DNA of 55,583 bases from NCBI GenBank assembly GCA_021791845.1, contig JAJYVT010000012.1, forward strand, positions 1-55,583, given 5' to 3'. The stretch comes from Actinomycetes bacterium. GTDB taxonomy: Bacteria > Actinomycetota > Acidimicrobiia > Acidimicrobiales > RAAP-2. A program made the position numbers and the translations under genes. This document shows positions 17,050 to 25,325 of this stretch, in pieces; position 1 is the first letter of the stretch, and every line of letters starts with the position of its first letter. The notes beneath the pieces are model-generated. The model did not search any database. It was given only the letters and a program-made list of their open reading frames with translations, and was not told where the DNA came from.

Positions 17050-17744
17050 CTGCCCACAGCGTACAGACCGCGGGCGCGGATGCAACGGATGACCGCGTCG
17101 GGGACGAGCCCTTCGACCGGCAACCCCCGGTCCAACCGGTCCCGCACCTCGGAGCTCGACACGTCCACCGGGTCGCCCTGGACGTGCACCACCCGCCAGC
17201 CCGGCGGGTCGGCCGCCCGGGCGCTCTGGGGACGTGTGACGACCACCAAGGTGACCTGCCGGCGCAGGTCGTCGACCCGGGTCCACGTGGGGAGGCTGGG
17301 CACGAGGTCGGCTCCCACGACGAGGTACAGCGAGGGAGGGACCTCGCCGGCCGCCCGGGCGCAGGCGCCGAGCTCCTCCACCGTGTCCACGGTGTAGCTC
17401 GGGCCGCCGCGGTCGATCTCGACGCGGCACGCCTCCACCCCGGGGACCAGGCCGGCCGCAGCCTCGACCATCGCCAGCCGGTCCTCGGCGGGGGTCACCG
17501 AGCGCTGGGGGACCTTCTGCCAGGGCTCGTTGGCCACCACGAGCAGGAGCCGGTCCAGGCCGAGCGCGTCGCGACAGGCCCGGGCGGCGGCCAGGTGGCC
17601 GCAGTGCGGAGGGTCGAACGTGCCGCCGAGCAGGCCCCAGCGGGCCGGCGGGCCCGCTGGCCCCGACCCCCCACCGGCTGCCACGGCCTGGCCCGCCGGC
17701 GCCTGGGGCGCGGCCGGGCGGGGGGGCGCCGCGGGGTCGGACAT
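17046..17744 (-). CDS. nadD: Nicotinate-nucleotide adenylyltransferase
   Basis: NadD adenylates nicotinate mononucleotide to deamido-NAD. The nucleotidyltransferase signature GLLGGTFDPPHCGHLAAA starts at about residue 36; LLLVVANEPWQK, LYLVVGADLVPSLPTW and the DVSSSEVRDRL motif follow. It is 232 residues; the first 30 are a Pro/Ala-rich leader peculiar to this copy. ATG 17744 has TACGCT 6 nt upstream and no Shine-Dalgarno. It heads nadD - membrane protein - rsfS, divergent from the DAHP synthase gene. A second NAD salvage enzyme, pncB, is at 50.7 kb. Confidence 0.93.
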   Translation of the reverse strand: MSDPAAPPRPAAPQAPAGQAVAAGGGSGPAGPPARWGLLGGTFDPPHCGHLAAARACRDALGLDRLLLVVANEPWQKVPQRSVTPAEDRLAMVEAAAGLVPGVEACRVEIDRGGPSYTVDTVEELGACARAAGEVPPSLYLVVGADLVPSLPTWTRVDDLRRQVTLVVVTRPQSARAADPPGWRVVHVQGDPVDVSSSEVRDRLDRGLPVEGLVPDAVIRCIRARGLYAVGR

Positions 17745-17750
17745 GGGCCG

Positions 17751-17756
17751 AGCGTA
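17751..17756 (-). promoter_or_regulatory. Putative leaderless -10 box of nadD
   Basis: TACGCT, 6 nt before the nadD ATG. The identical hexamer serves the divergent gene at 17785-17790, within a 52-nt intergenic region. Confidence 0.45.
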
Positions 17757-17784
17757 CGCGTCCGGCCAGGATCGAAACAGGCCG

Positions 17785-17790
17785 TACGCT
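17785..17790 (+). promoter_or_regulatory. Putative leaderless -10 box of DAHP synthase
   Basis: TACGCT followed by ACGGGG and the ATG at 17797 (6 nt). The GGGG could serve as a weak ribosome site if transcription starts further upstream. Confidence 0.45.
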
Positions 17791-17796
17791 ACGGGG

Positions 17797-19194
17797 ATGC
17801 CCGACGACGTGGCCGACGAGATCCTGGGCCCGGGGGCCGACGGCGAGGGCACCTCGGCCTCGTGGTCGGCGAGCTCGTGGCGGCGACGCGCCGCGGCACA
17901 GCAGCCCCAGTGGCCGGACGAGGAGGAGCTGAAGCACGCCGTCTCGACGCTCGCCGCCCTCCCCCCCCTCGTCATCGCCAGCGAGACGCGCAGCCTGACG
18001 GCGGCGCTCGCCGCCGTCGCCCGGGGGGAGGCGTTCCTCTTGCAGGCGGGCGACTGCGCCGAGTCGTTCCGGGAGTTCGGCGCCGACCACATCCGGGACA
18101 AGCTGAAGGTGGTCCTCCAGATGGCGGTCACCCTGACCTACGCCGCCGGTGTCCCGGTGGTGAAGGTGGGACGCATCGCCGGGCAGTTCGCCAAGCCCCG
18201 CACCGCGGCCGTCGAACGCGTCGGGGACCTCGAGCTCGAGGCGTTCCGTGGGCACATGGTCAACGACGAAGCCTTCGACGTGCAGGCCCGGCGACCCGAC
18301 CCTGCCCGCCTGGTGAGCGCGTACCACCAGGCCGCCGCCACCCTCAACCTCCTGCGCGCCTTCACCAAGGGCGGCTTCGCCGACCTCTCGCACGTCCACA
18401 AGTGGAACCAGGAGTTCGTTGCCAGCTCGAGCGAGGGGCGGCGCTACGAGCGGATCGCCAAGGAGATCGACCGGGCGCTGCGGTTCATGGCGGCCTGCGG
18501 CATCGACCTGCAATCGGAGGAGAGCCTCCACGAGACGGACTTCTGGACCAGCCACGAAGCGCTGATCCTCCACTACGAGGAGGCCCTCACCCGGCAGGAC
18601 TCCCTCACCGGCGACTGGGTGGACACCTCCGGCCACCTGCTGTGGGTGGGCGAGCGCACGCGCCAGCCCGACGGAGCCCACGTCGAGTTCCTGTCCGGGG
18701 TCATCAACCCGGTGGCCGTGAAGCTCGGCCCCACCGTCACCCCCGACGAGGTGGCGGTCCTTTGCGCACGCCTGGACCCCGAGCGCACGCCGGGGCGCCT
18801 CACGCTCATCACCCGGATGGGCGCCGGGAGCGTCGCCGACGCGTTGCCCCCGCTGGTCGAGCGCGTCCGGGAGGCCGGGCATCCCGTCGTGTGGGCCTGC
18901 GACCCCATGCACGGCAACACCTTCACGAGCGAGGGAGGTCGGAAGACCCGCCGCCTCGGGGACATCGTGTCCGAGCTGCGCGAGTGGTTCGGCGTCCATC
19001 GCGAGCTCGGATCGTGGCCCGGCGGCGTCCACGTGGAGCTCACCGGCGACGACGTCACCGAGTGCCTCGGTGGGGCCGAGGAGATCATGGAGGGCGACCT
19101 GGCCCAGCGTTACACCACGGCCTGTGACCCCCGCCTCAACGCCCGCCAGTCGCTCGATCTCGCCTTCGACGTCGCCGAGCTGCTCCGGGGCTGA
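17797..19194 (+). CDS. aroG: Class II 3-deoxy-7-phosphoheptulonate synthase
   Basis: First enzyme of the shikimate pathway: PEP + erythrose 4-phosphate to DAHP. It is class II (plant/mycobacterial type) by EAFLLQAGDCAESF with the metal Cys, VVKVGRIAGQFAKPR, HETDFWTSHEALILHYEEAL, LSGVINPVAVKLGPT and WACDPMHGNTFTS. It has 465 residues; the first about 30 are a variable leader. Start ATG 17797. By hand count none of its 27 Thr codons is ACA, in sharp contrast to the next gene. It stands alone, divergent from nadD. Confidence 0.95.
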   Translation: MPDDVADEILGPGADGEGTSASWSASSWRRRAAAQQPQWPDEEELKHAVSTLAALPPLVIASETRSLTAALAAVARGEAFLLQAGDCAESFREFGADHIRDKLKVVLQMAVTLTYAAGVPVVKVGRIAGQFAKPRTAAVERVGDLELEAFRGHMVNDEAFDVQARRPDPARLVSAYHQAAATLNLLRAFTKGGFADLSHVHKWNQEFVASSSEGRRYERIAKEIDRALRFMAACGIDLQSEESLHETDFWTSHEALILHYEEALTRQDSLTGDWVDTSGHLLWVGERTRQPDGAHVEFLSGVINPVAVKLGPTVTPDEVAVLCARLDPERTPGRLTLITRMGAGSVADALPPLVERVREAGHPVVWACDPMHGNTFTSEGGRKTRRLGDIVSELREWFGVHRELGSWPGGVHVELTGDDVTECLGGAEEIMEGDLAQRYTTACDPRLNARQSLDLAFDVAELLRG

Positions 19195-19202
19195 GCAGCC
19201 CC
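19187..19202 (+). terminator. Short hairpin over the DAHP synthase stop
   Basis: GGGGCT (19187-19192) and AGCCCC (19197-19202) form a 6-bp stem with a GAGC loop that contains the stop codon. A weak candidate terminator without a U-run. Confidence 0.35.
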
Positions 19203-19256
19203 CTCCGCCCGACGCGCCCCAAGGCTCCTGCGTACGCGCGCAATTGGCCCGTGTAC

Positions 19257-19284
19257 TTGCGTTCCGAGCGCGCAAGATTACAAT
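19257..19284 (+). promoter_or_regulatory. Promoter of the secreted repeat protein
   Basis: TTGCGT (19257-19262), 16-nt spacer, TACAAT (19279-19284), in an AT-rich patch that stands out here. A start about 7 nt downstream falls near 19291, only 3 nt before the ATG, so the mRNA would be almost leaderless. It is the only promoter in the window with a fair match at both hexamers. Confidence 0.6.
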
Positions 19285-19293
19285 TTCGCCGGG

Positions 19294-20979
19294 ATGGGAC
19301 CTGAGCGGAGCCGTGCCACTACCCCCTTCTTTCGTCGCGCAGACAGTGCGCGGCGGCTGCACCCGTGGTTGCTGGCCCTCTCATCCCTGGTGCTCGCGTG
19401 CGCGTCGACGCTCGTCACGGTCGCCGTCCCGCACGCACCCCTCGCCGGTGCCAGCTCGCCGGCGACCTCGGCCTCCCCGACCACCTCGGCGCCGGCGCTG
19501 ACACCGCCGGGAGCGACACTGCCCACGGCCGACCAGGCCTACTGGCTCGACGCCTCGAACGGCGCGGTGTACGCCTTCGGCGGGGCCCCGCAGTACGGGA
19601 CAATGGCGCACACGGTCCTCAACAAGCCGATCGTGGGCATGGCGTCGACGGCCACAGGCGGCGGGTACTGGATGGTGGCGACCGACGGCGGCATCTTCAC
19701 CTTCGGCAACGCCGTCTTCCGGGGTTCGATGGGCGGGTCCCACCTCAACGAGCCGATCGTGGGCATGGCGGCCGACCCGGCCACGGGCGGGTACTGGGAG
19801 GTGGCCAGCGACGGCGGCATCTTCAGCTTCGACGCCCCGTTCTTCGGCTCGATGGGAGGCTCGCACCTGAACAAGCCGATCGTGGGCATGGCGGCCACGG
19901 CAACAGGCGGGGGCTACTGGCTCGTCGCCAGCGACGGCGGCATCTTCACCTTCGGGAACGCCCGGTTCTACGGCTCGACCGGGGCCATGGTGCTGAACAA
20001 GCCGATCGTCGGCATGTCGCCCAGCCACACAGGCGACGGCTACTTCCTCGTCGCCAGCGACGGCGGCATCTTCACCTATGGGAACGCCGCCAACCACTTC
20101 TACGGCTCGCTGGGCGGGGTGGACGAAGCGCGTCCCATCGTCGGCGTGGCCTCCCTGTACGACAACCAGGGCTACTGGATGACGAACAACAACGGCGGGG
20201 TCACGAACTTCGGGACAGCCCGGTACTTCGGCTCCACCCCGCAGACCATCCCCTCGCCCGTGGTCGGCATCGCCATCGCCAAGGGCACCGGCGTCGCCAC
20301 CGGCTCCTCGTACCAGTCCGGCAGCTACGGGTACGACGTCTCCAACTACCAGTGCACACATTTCCCGCCCAACCCCCACGCCATCGGCATCGTGCAGGTG
20401 GACGGGTGGGGCGACACGGCGACCAATCCCTGCCTCACCCAGGAGGCGACATGGGCCGGCGCCGGGCTGAACCTCTACGTGTTCATGGTCTACGGCACCT
20501 CGGCGACAGCCGAGCCCGGCTGCACACAGTCGACGCTCCCCGCCGCCTGCAACTTCGGGTACCAGGTCGGGCTCAGCGACTACGCCACCGCCAAGGCCGC
20601 CATCGGCACACGGGCCACAGTGGCGTGGTGGCTGGACGTCGAGCACGCCGGCACAAACTGGTCCAAGACAACTGCGGCCAACTACTCGGTGATCCAGGGC
20701 ACCCTGCTCGCCCTCAACAAAGCGGAAGGGTTGAACACAGTCGGCATCTACGCCAGCCCCGACGTGTGGCCGACCATCGCCGGGCCGAACCGGCCGTCGG
20801 TCCCGTACTTCGCGGCCGACTGGGCGAAGCAGAACCCCCAGACAATCTGCACATCCCTGAAGACGACATTCTCCGGTGTCCCTTCGGGCCCGCTGGCGCT
20901 GGTGCAGTACTCGAGCCCCAGCTACCCCTTCGCCGCGGGGGACATGAACGTCGCCTTCGACAACGACTACGCCTGCTGA
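19294..20979 (+). CDS. Secreted repeat protein with C-terminal GH25-like (lysozyme/DUF1906-type) domain
   Basis: 561 residues. A signal peptide covers about residues 20-48 (WLLALSSLVLACASTLVTVA), followed by a Ser/Thr/Pro linker. Residues about 75-345 hold six to seven repeats of about 42-45 residues with the pattern GGYWxVASDGGIFTFGNA - FxGSMGG - LNKPIVGMA, probably beta-propeller blades. A GH25-like barrel follows: GYDVSNYQC (Asp at strand 1), VWWLDVEHAG-type AWWLDVEHAG (catalytic-type D-x-E), VGIYASPDVW and ALVQYSS. This suggests a peptidoglycan- or glycan-directed secreted hydrolase; the substrate is unknown. By hand count 19 of 52 Thr codons are ACA. It stands alone between DAHP synthase and a degraded region. 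Confidence 0.82.
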   Translation: MGPERSRATTPFFRRADSARRLHPWLLALSSLVLACASTLVTVAVPHAPLAGASSPATSASPTTSAPALTPPGATLPTADQAYWLDASNGAVYAFGGAPQYGTMAHTVLNKPIVGMASTATGGGYWMVATDGGIFTFGNAVFRGSMGGSHLNEPIVGMAADPATGGYWEVASDGGIFSFDAPFFGSMGGSHLNKPIVGMAATATGGGYWLVASDGGIFTFGNARFYGSTGAMVLNKPIVGMSPSHTGDGYFLVASDGGIFTYGNAANHFYGSLGGVDEARPIVGVASLYDNQGYWMTNNNGGVTNFGTARYFGSTPQTIPSPVVGIAIAKGTGVATGSSYQSGSYGYDVSNYQCTHFPPNPHAIGIVQVDGWGDTATNPCLTQEATWAGAGLNLYVFMVYGTSATAEPGCTQSTLPAACNFGYQVGLSDYATAKAAIGTRATVAWWLDVEHAGTNWSKTTAANYSVIQGTLLALNKAEGLNTVGIYASPDVWPTIAGPNRPSVPYFAADWAKQNPQTICTSLKTTFSGVPSGPLALVQYSSPSYPFAAGDMNVAFDNDYAC

Positions 20980-21509
20980 CGGGCCGGCGCCTCAGCCGGC
21001 GCCTCAGCGGGGTCCTCACGAAACGGGTTACGAAAGCCCGTCCTCGGTACCGAGGGCCCTGTGGGGCCACCGGCAGGGGGCTGAGGTCACTCGCCGGGCC
21101 TCGTTGGCTGTCCCCTCGGCGCGATGGAAGGAGGTGGTCGCCCACCGCCGCTGACGCTGCTGCGGTCATCTCCTCGAACCCGTGGTCCGGGGTCGTCGGG
21201 TCCGCACCACGGAGGCCAGGCAATTGGCACAGACGACCTTGCCGAGTTGTGCCGGGCACTCCCAGCCCAGCGTTCCTTGCCCCGGTCGTTCACCTTCGGC
21301 CTCGCGTTCTGGACGCGCCGCAGGGCGACGACCTGGCCAAGTTCGCGTTGAACTCCTCGAGCTCAGGTCACGTACCGATCAACTTCGCGCCCTGAGCATC
21401 AATCTGGCCGACGTCGGACCGTGTCGAAGCTGCCCATGGGCACAGCCAATCCCAAGACACGACGAGCACGGCCGCCACGGTCTCGTACGGCACGAGTGCG
21501 GCCCGCGGG
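20980..21509. other. 530-nt region with no convincing gene
   Basis: It begins with a 12-bp direct repeat (GCCGGCGCCTCA at 20983-20994 and 20995-21006) that can form a GGCGCC hairpin, a possible terminator of the secreted protein gene. The rest is less GC-biased than its surroundings. Short frames on both strands match nothing I recognise. A minus-strand frame near 21180-21280 reads CPAQLGKVVCANC, zinc-ribbon-like, but has no plausible start. It is probably decayed DNA. Confidence 0.4.
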
Positions 21510-22585
21510 TCAGGTCGGGATGAAGAGGAGGTCCTCGATGCGGAACTCCGAACCCCAGCGGGCCAGTAGTTCGTCGGCAGAGCCGTAGGGGGTGACGCTC
21601 CCTGGGCTGGAGCGCTCGATGACGTTGATCCGGTAGCCGAGATCTACGAAGAACGACAGGTAGTCACGGGGTTCCATCTCCGAGATGCGGCGAAGCATGT
21701 CGCAGCTGAACTCGGAGACCACGAATGGGCGGTGTCCAGCGATCGTCTCGCCCCCCCCCTGATGACCAAGCCCTCGGCACCTTCGACATCCATCTTCACG
21801 AGGTCCACGTGTTGATCGGCGTCGACGACATCATCGAGGCGCAGAAGGGGCACGACCGTTCCGGCATCGCGCACGGTCGAGCGGGACGACTGGTTGAGGA
21901 GGCCACCGTTCGTGCCGACGTGCGCGGTGAAGTAGCTCCAACCTCTCTCACTTGCGAGCGCTACGGGCAGCAGGGTCACATTCGTCAGATCGTTCTCTTC
22001 GACCGCTGCCCAAAGAAGGAGACAGTTGTCGGGGTTCGCCTCAATAGCCAGCACGGAACCTTCCTCCCCGACGAGCGAGGCGAGTCGAACGGTGTGATAG
22101 CCGACGTTCGCCCCGATGTCGACGCAGCGAAATCCTGGCCGGCAAAGGTCCCGGAGCACCGCCGTGACATGAGGCTCGAAGTTGTCGTCGAGCACGAACG
22201 GCGTGACCGCTCCGTCGTCGGGGTCCAGAGCGAACCGCAAGCCGTCCTCCTCACGCCAGAGAACCTGGTCGCGCACGAGGTGTACGGATACGGGAGAGGG
22301 ATACGTCTGACGGTCGAGCGAGCTGAGTATGTGGTGGACGTCGCGCAGGGTGCGCACACGGTCTCGACCTTGCAAGAGCGCTCTCGCCGACGCAAGCAGC
22401 TCCGGGCGATGGCCGTCGGCGGGGTAGAGGATCGGCAATAGCTCCGAGAGCGCTATACCTGGCCGCTGCAGCGGATCGACGAGGCGAAGCAGCAACGGCC
22501 GAAGTCGGCCGCCCACGGGCCCGGTCGCTAAGGGTGACACGCGCCTTACAAGGTCCCTTGCATTGGTGCCCATTCTCCGATCCAT
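21510..22585 (-). pseudogene. FkbM-family methyltransferase, frameshifted at a C9 run
   Basis: The N-terminal part carries the FkbM SAM-binding motif CVDIGANVGYHTVRLASL, IEANPDNC, and VDLVKMDVEGAEGLVIRGG. The frame is then lost at nine consecutive C (21751-21759; G on the coding strand). The missing end continues in another frame: ETIAGHRPFVVSEFSCDMLRRI to the stop at 21510. A run of 10 or 7 would restore one protein of about 358 residues. In relatives such enzymes methylate glycans or lipids. The start is taken as ATG 22585; GTG 22624 is possible. The GC content is visibly lower than in the neighbours, suggesting transfer. Confidence 0.75.
21751..21759. repeat. Homopolymer C9 run at the FkbM frameshift
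   Basis: Nine C on the plus strand, exactly where the methyltransferase frame changes. Such runs are prone to slippage in replication and to sequencing error. Confidence 0.85.
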
Positions 22586-22984
22586 CGCTCCCACTCTGGC
22601 CCAAGGGGTAGTCCTGTGGCGCACTGCTGAGTGAAGACCCTATGTCGTCCGCGCCGGCCGTCCCGCCCGCCTTGATCGCTTTGGTCGCACCCGGCGCTGA
22701 GATGAGCCGCGAAGCTGCTCGACTGCGAACGGGACCGTACGACCAACCTCGTGTCAGTCTTGAGCCCCGGCCGAGCATCGAGTAGGGCAGGCGGAAGCGT
22801 CGTACCAGGTGGAGGGCTATGTACCTGGCCTGACGCCCTGAGGTCGCACCCGGTTTGGCCACACCGTGCACACACCGCCTGAGCGGCAGGAAGTCGGATC
22901 GGCGGAGGAGTTACGTAAGCACCCCTCAGCCGGCGCCGGCAGCCCGGCGCCCGGTGCGAACCGGCGCCGTCCGCCCGCCGCCGC
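22586..22984. other. About 400-nt intergenic region upstream of the FkbM gene
   Basis: It separates the FkbM start from the end of the VWA gene. Open frames here are short, overlapping and unlike known proteins. I see no tRNA, hairpin or clear promoter. Base composition is mixed, as in the neighbouring pseudogene. Confidence 0.35.
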
Positions 22985-24433
22985 TCACGCCAGCTCGGCC
23001 ACGAACCGCTCGAGCTGGCGGAGGGTCCGGCACTCCACCACCGCGTCGCAGTGCACCGCGTACTCGTCCACGATCGAGTCGCCCGATCCCCAGTACTGGC
23101 GGGGCTCGGGGTTGAGCCAGTAGACGTGCCGGGCCTGGTGCTGGAGCCGCTCGAGCACCCATGCCCCCGATGCGTGGTAGTTGTTGCGGGCGTCGCCCAG
23201 CACCAGCACGGTGGCCCTGGAGGTCACGTCGTCTCCCCAGCGCCGGTCGAACTCGCTGAGCGCGTGGCCGTAGTCGGAGTGGCCGTCCACCCACACCACG
23301 TCGGCCTCAGCGGTGATCCGGCGCACCGCCGACGATGGGTCGTCGGCGCGTTCGAAGATCCCGGTGACCTCGTCGATGGCGTCCACGAAGACGAAGCTGC
23401 GCACCTTGGCGAACTGGGTGCTGATGGCGTAGACGAGCTGGAGGGTGAAGCGGGCGAAGGACGCGACCGACCCCGAGATGTCGGCGACCACGAAGATCTC
23501 GGGCTTGGCGGGCTTGGGATGGCGGAACCGGGGCTCGACCGGGACGCCGCCGGTGGAGAGGGACCGGCGCACCGTCGCCCGGAAGTCGAGCGGGCCCCGC
23601 CGGCGGTGCCGGCGCTTGCGGCCGAGCCGAACCGCCAGCTTCCGTGACAGGGGATGGAGCGCCCGGTGCAGTGCGGCCAGCTCCTCGGCGGTGGCGTGCA
23701 TCACGTCGACGTCCTCGGGCAGTGGGCGGCGCACCGACTTGGCGAGGGCCTCGGCGCCGCGATCGGCCACCAGCCGGCGCCGGATCTCGGCTTCGACCGC
23801 CGCGCGCAGGGCCGCGATGCGGGCGCGGTACTCGTCGGCCACCAGGCGCTCCTCCAGCGCCGTCAGGGCCGTCTCCGCCCGCTCCTCGTCCATCAGGCGC
23901 TCGAGCAGGCTGTCGAGGTCCAGGTGGCGAAGCGTCCGGTACAGGTAGTACGTGCCGCCTACCGGCCGGCCCGGCTCCATCGCCGCGTACCGCTCCACCG
24001 CGTGGCGCGCCGCCGCCGCCGCCAGGGCCCGGTCGCCGCTGCGCACCGCCCGCAGCACCATCGCCGCCAGCTCCTCTGCGCTCAGCGAGTCGACGGCGCC
24101 CCCCTCCCCGCGGCCGGCGCCGGCGCCCTCGGCACCCGAGGCCGCTCCGGGCTCGCCGGGCGCGCCCTCCGGGGCGTCCGGGAGGCCGTCCACCTCGCTC
24201 CCCCGCTGCCCGGTGCCGTGGCGAGGAGCGAAGTAGATCTCGAAGGCCGTCTCGAAGGCCCCCCAGTGGGCGCTCGACTTCACGAGCGTCGCCCCCAGCG
24301 CCGCCTTGAGGGCGTGCCGGTCCTCGAGGGGGACGTGGTGGACGGCCCGGGCCGCGTCCAGGTGCTCGGTCAGCGACACCGGCAGGCCGGCCGACCGCAA
24401 CTCGACCACGAAGCCCGACAGGAGGTCAAGCAC
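22985..24433 (-). CDS. VWA domain protein, CoxE-like
   Basis: 482 residues. The N-terminal half is helical and charged (SLTEHLDAARAVHHVPLEDRHALKAAL), interrupted by a Gly/Ala/Glu-rich stretch (about 75-115). The C-terminal half is the CoxE-like von Willebrand A domain with MIDAS DISGSVASF, FVFVDAIDEVTGIF and VLVLGDARNNYH. Such proteins pair with MoxR-family AAA ATPases and are thought to help metal or cofactor insertion or complex maturation. GTG 24433 overlaps the ATPase stop by 8 nt, which supports a joint function. No CO dehydrogenase or other known target is nearby. Confidence 0.85.
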   Translation of the reverse strand: MLDLLSGFVVELRSAGLPVSLTEHLDAARAVHHVPLEDRHALKAALGATLVKSSAHWGAFETAFEIYFAPRHGTGQRGSEVDGLPDAPEGAPGEPGAASGAEGAGAGRGEGGAVDSLSAEELAAMVLRAVRSGDRALAAAAARHAVERYAAMEPGRPVGGTYYLYRTLRHLDLDSLLERLMDEERAETALTALEERLVADEYRARIAALRAAVEAEIRRRLVADRGAEALAKSVRRPLPEDVDVMHATAEELAALHRALHPLSRKLAVRLGRKRRHRRRGPLDFRATVRRSLSTGGVPVEPRFRHPKPAKPEIFVVADISGSVASFARFTLQLVYAISTQFAKVRSFVFVDAIDEVTGIFERADDPSSAVRRITAEADVVWVDGHSDYGHALSEFDRRWGDDVTSRATVLVLGDARNNYHASGAWVLERLQHQARHVYWLNPEPRQYWGSGDSIVDEYAVHCDAVVECRTLRQLERFVAELA

Positions 24434-25325
24434 TGCCGGCGAGCAGCTCCTTCCTGGCGCGCTCGATGTCCTGCTCGTACTTCAACAGCACGTGCAGGGT
24501 GTCCCGTGCCCCTGCCGCGTCGATCGAGGTCGTGCCCAGCACCACCAGGGTCCGGGCCCAGTCCAGCGTCTCGGCCACCGACGGGGGCTTGCGCAGCTCC
24601 AAGGTGCGGAGCGAGCGGACGATGCGGGCAACCTGGTCAGAAAGCTCGTCGCCGATGCCCGGCACGCGCCGGCGGACGATCTCGCGCTCCCGGGCCAGGT
24701 CGGGGTAGTCCACGTGGAGGTAGAGGCAGCGGCGCTTGAGGGCTTCCGAGAGCTCCCGGGTGTTGTTGGAGGTGAGGAAGACGAGGGGCAGGCGCGTGGC
24801 CCGCACCGTCCCGAGCTCGGGAATGGACACCTGGTACTCGGAGAGGACCTCCAGGAGCAGGGCCTCGGTCTCGAGCTCGACCCGGTCCACCTCGTCCACC
24901 AGCAGCACGACGGGCTCGTCGGCCCGGATGGCCTCGAGCAGCGGACGGGTCAGCAGGAAGCTCTCGGAGAAGATGTCCTCCTCCAGGCGCTCCCACGACG
25001 AGCTCGACTGGTCAGCCTGGATGCGCAGCAGTTGCTTTCGGTAGTTCCACTCGTAGAGGGCCTTCGACTCGTCGAGGCCCTCGTAGCACTGCAGCCGGAT
25101 CAGCCGGCTTCCGGTCATCTCGGCGACGGACTTGGCCAGCTGCGTCTTGCCCGTCCCGGCCGGCCCCTCCACCAGCACCGGCTTCGCCAGCCGGTCGGCC
25201 AGGAACACGACCCCGGCGATGGTCTCGTCGGCCACGTAGCCGGCGCGGCCGAGGTCGTCGGCGACAGCCTGGATGGAGCCGAAGCGGACGGCGGCGGCGC
25301 CCTGGTCGCCCGTCGCCCCGCTCAC
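24426..25325 (-). CDS. MoxR-family AAA+ ATPase
   Basis: 299 residues. Walker [17 protein letters not shown], Walker [11 protein letters not shown], sensor 1 [22 protein letters not shown] with Arg finger, then a C-terminal lid. It also has [21 protein letters not shown], typical of the CoxD/MoxR subfamily. GTG 25325 overlaps the proA stop as GTGA, and its own stop overlaps the VWA gene. It is likely a chaperone with the VWA protein; the client is unknown. Confidence 0.9.
   Translation of the reverse strand: MSGATGDQGAAAVRFGSIQAVADDLGRAGYVADETIAGVVFLADRLAKPVLVEGPAGTGKTQLAKSVAEMTGSRLIRLQCYEGLDESKALYEWNYRKQLLRIQADQSSSSWERLEEDIFSESFLLTRPLLEAIRADEPVVLLVDEVDRVELETEALLLEVLSEYQVSIPELGTVRATRLPLVFLTSNNTRELSEALKRRCLYLHVDYPDLAREREIVRRRVPGIGDELSDQVARIVRSLRTLELRKPPSVAETLDWARTLVVLGTTSIDAAGARDTLHVLLKYEQDIERARKELLAGSA

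Noticed and set aside
21087-21293. Short minus-strand frame with CPAQLGKVVCANC-like cysteines nearby as a zinc-ribbon gene
   Set aside because: The cysteines are in a frame without a plausible start, ribosome site or conserved length; more likely decayed sequence.
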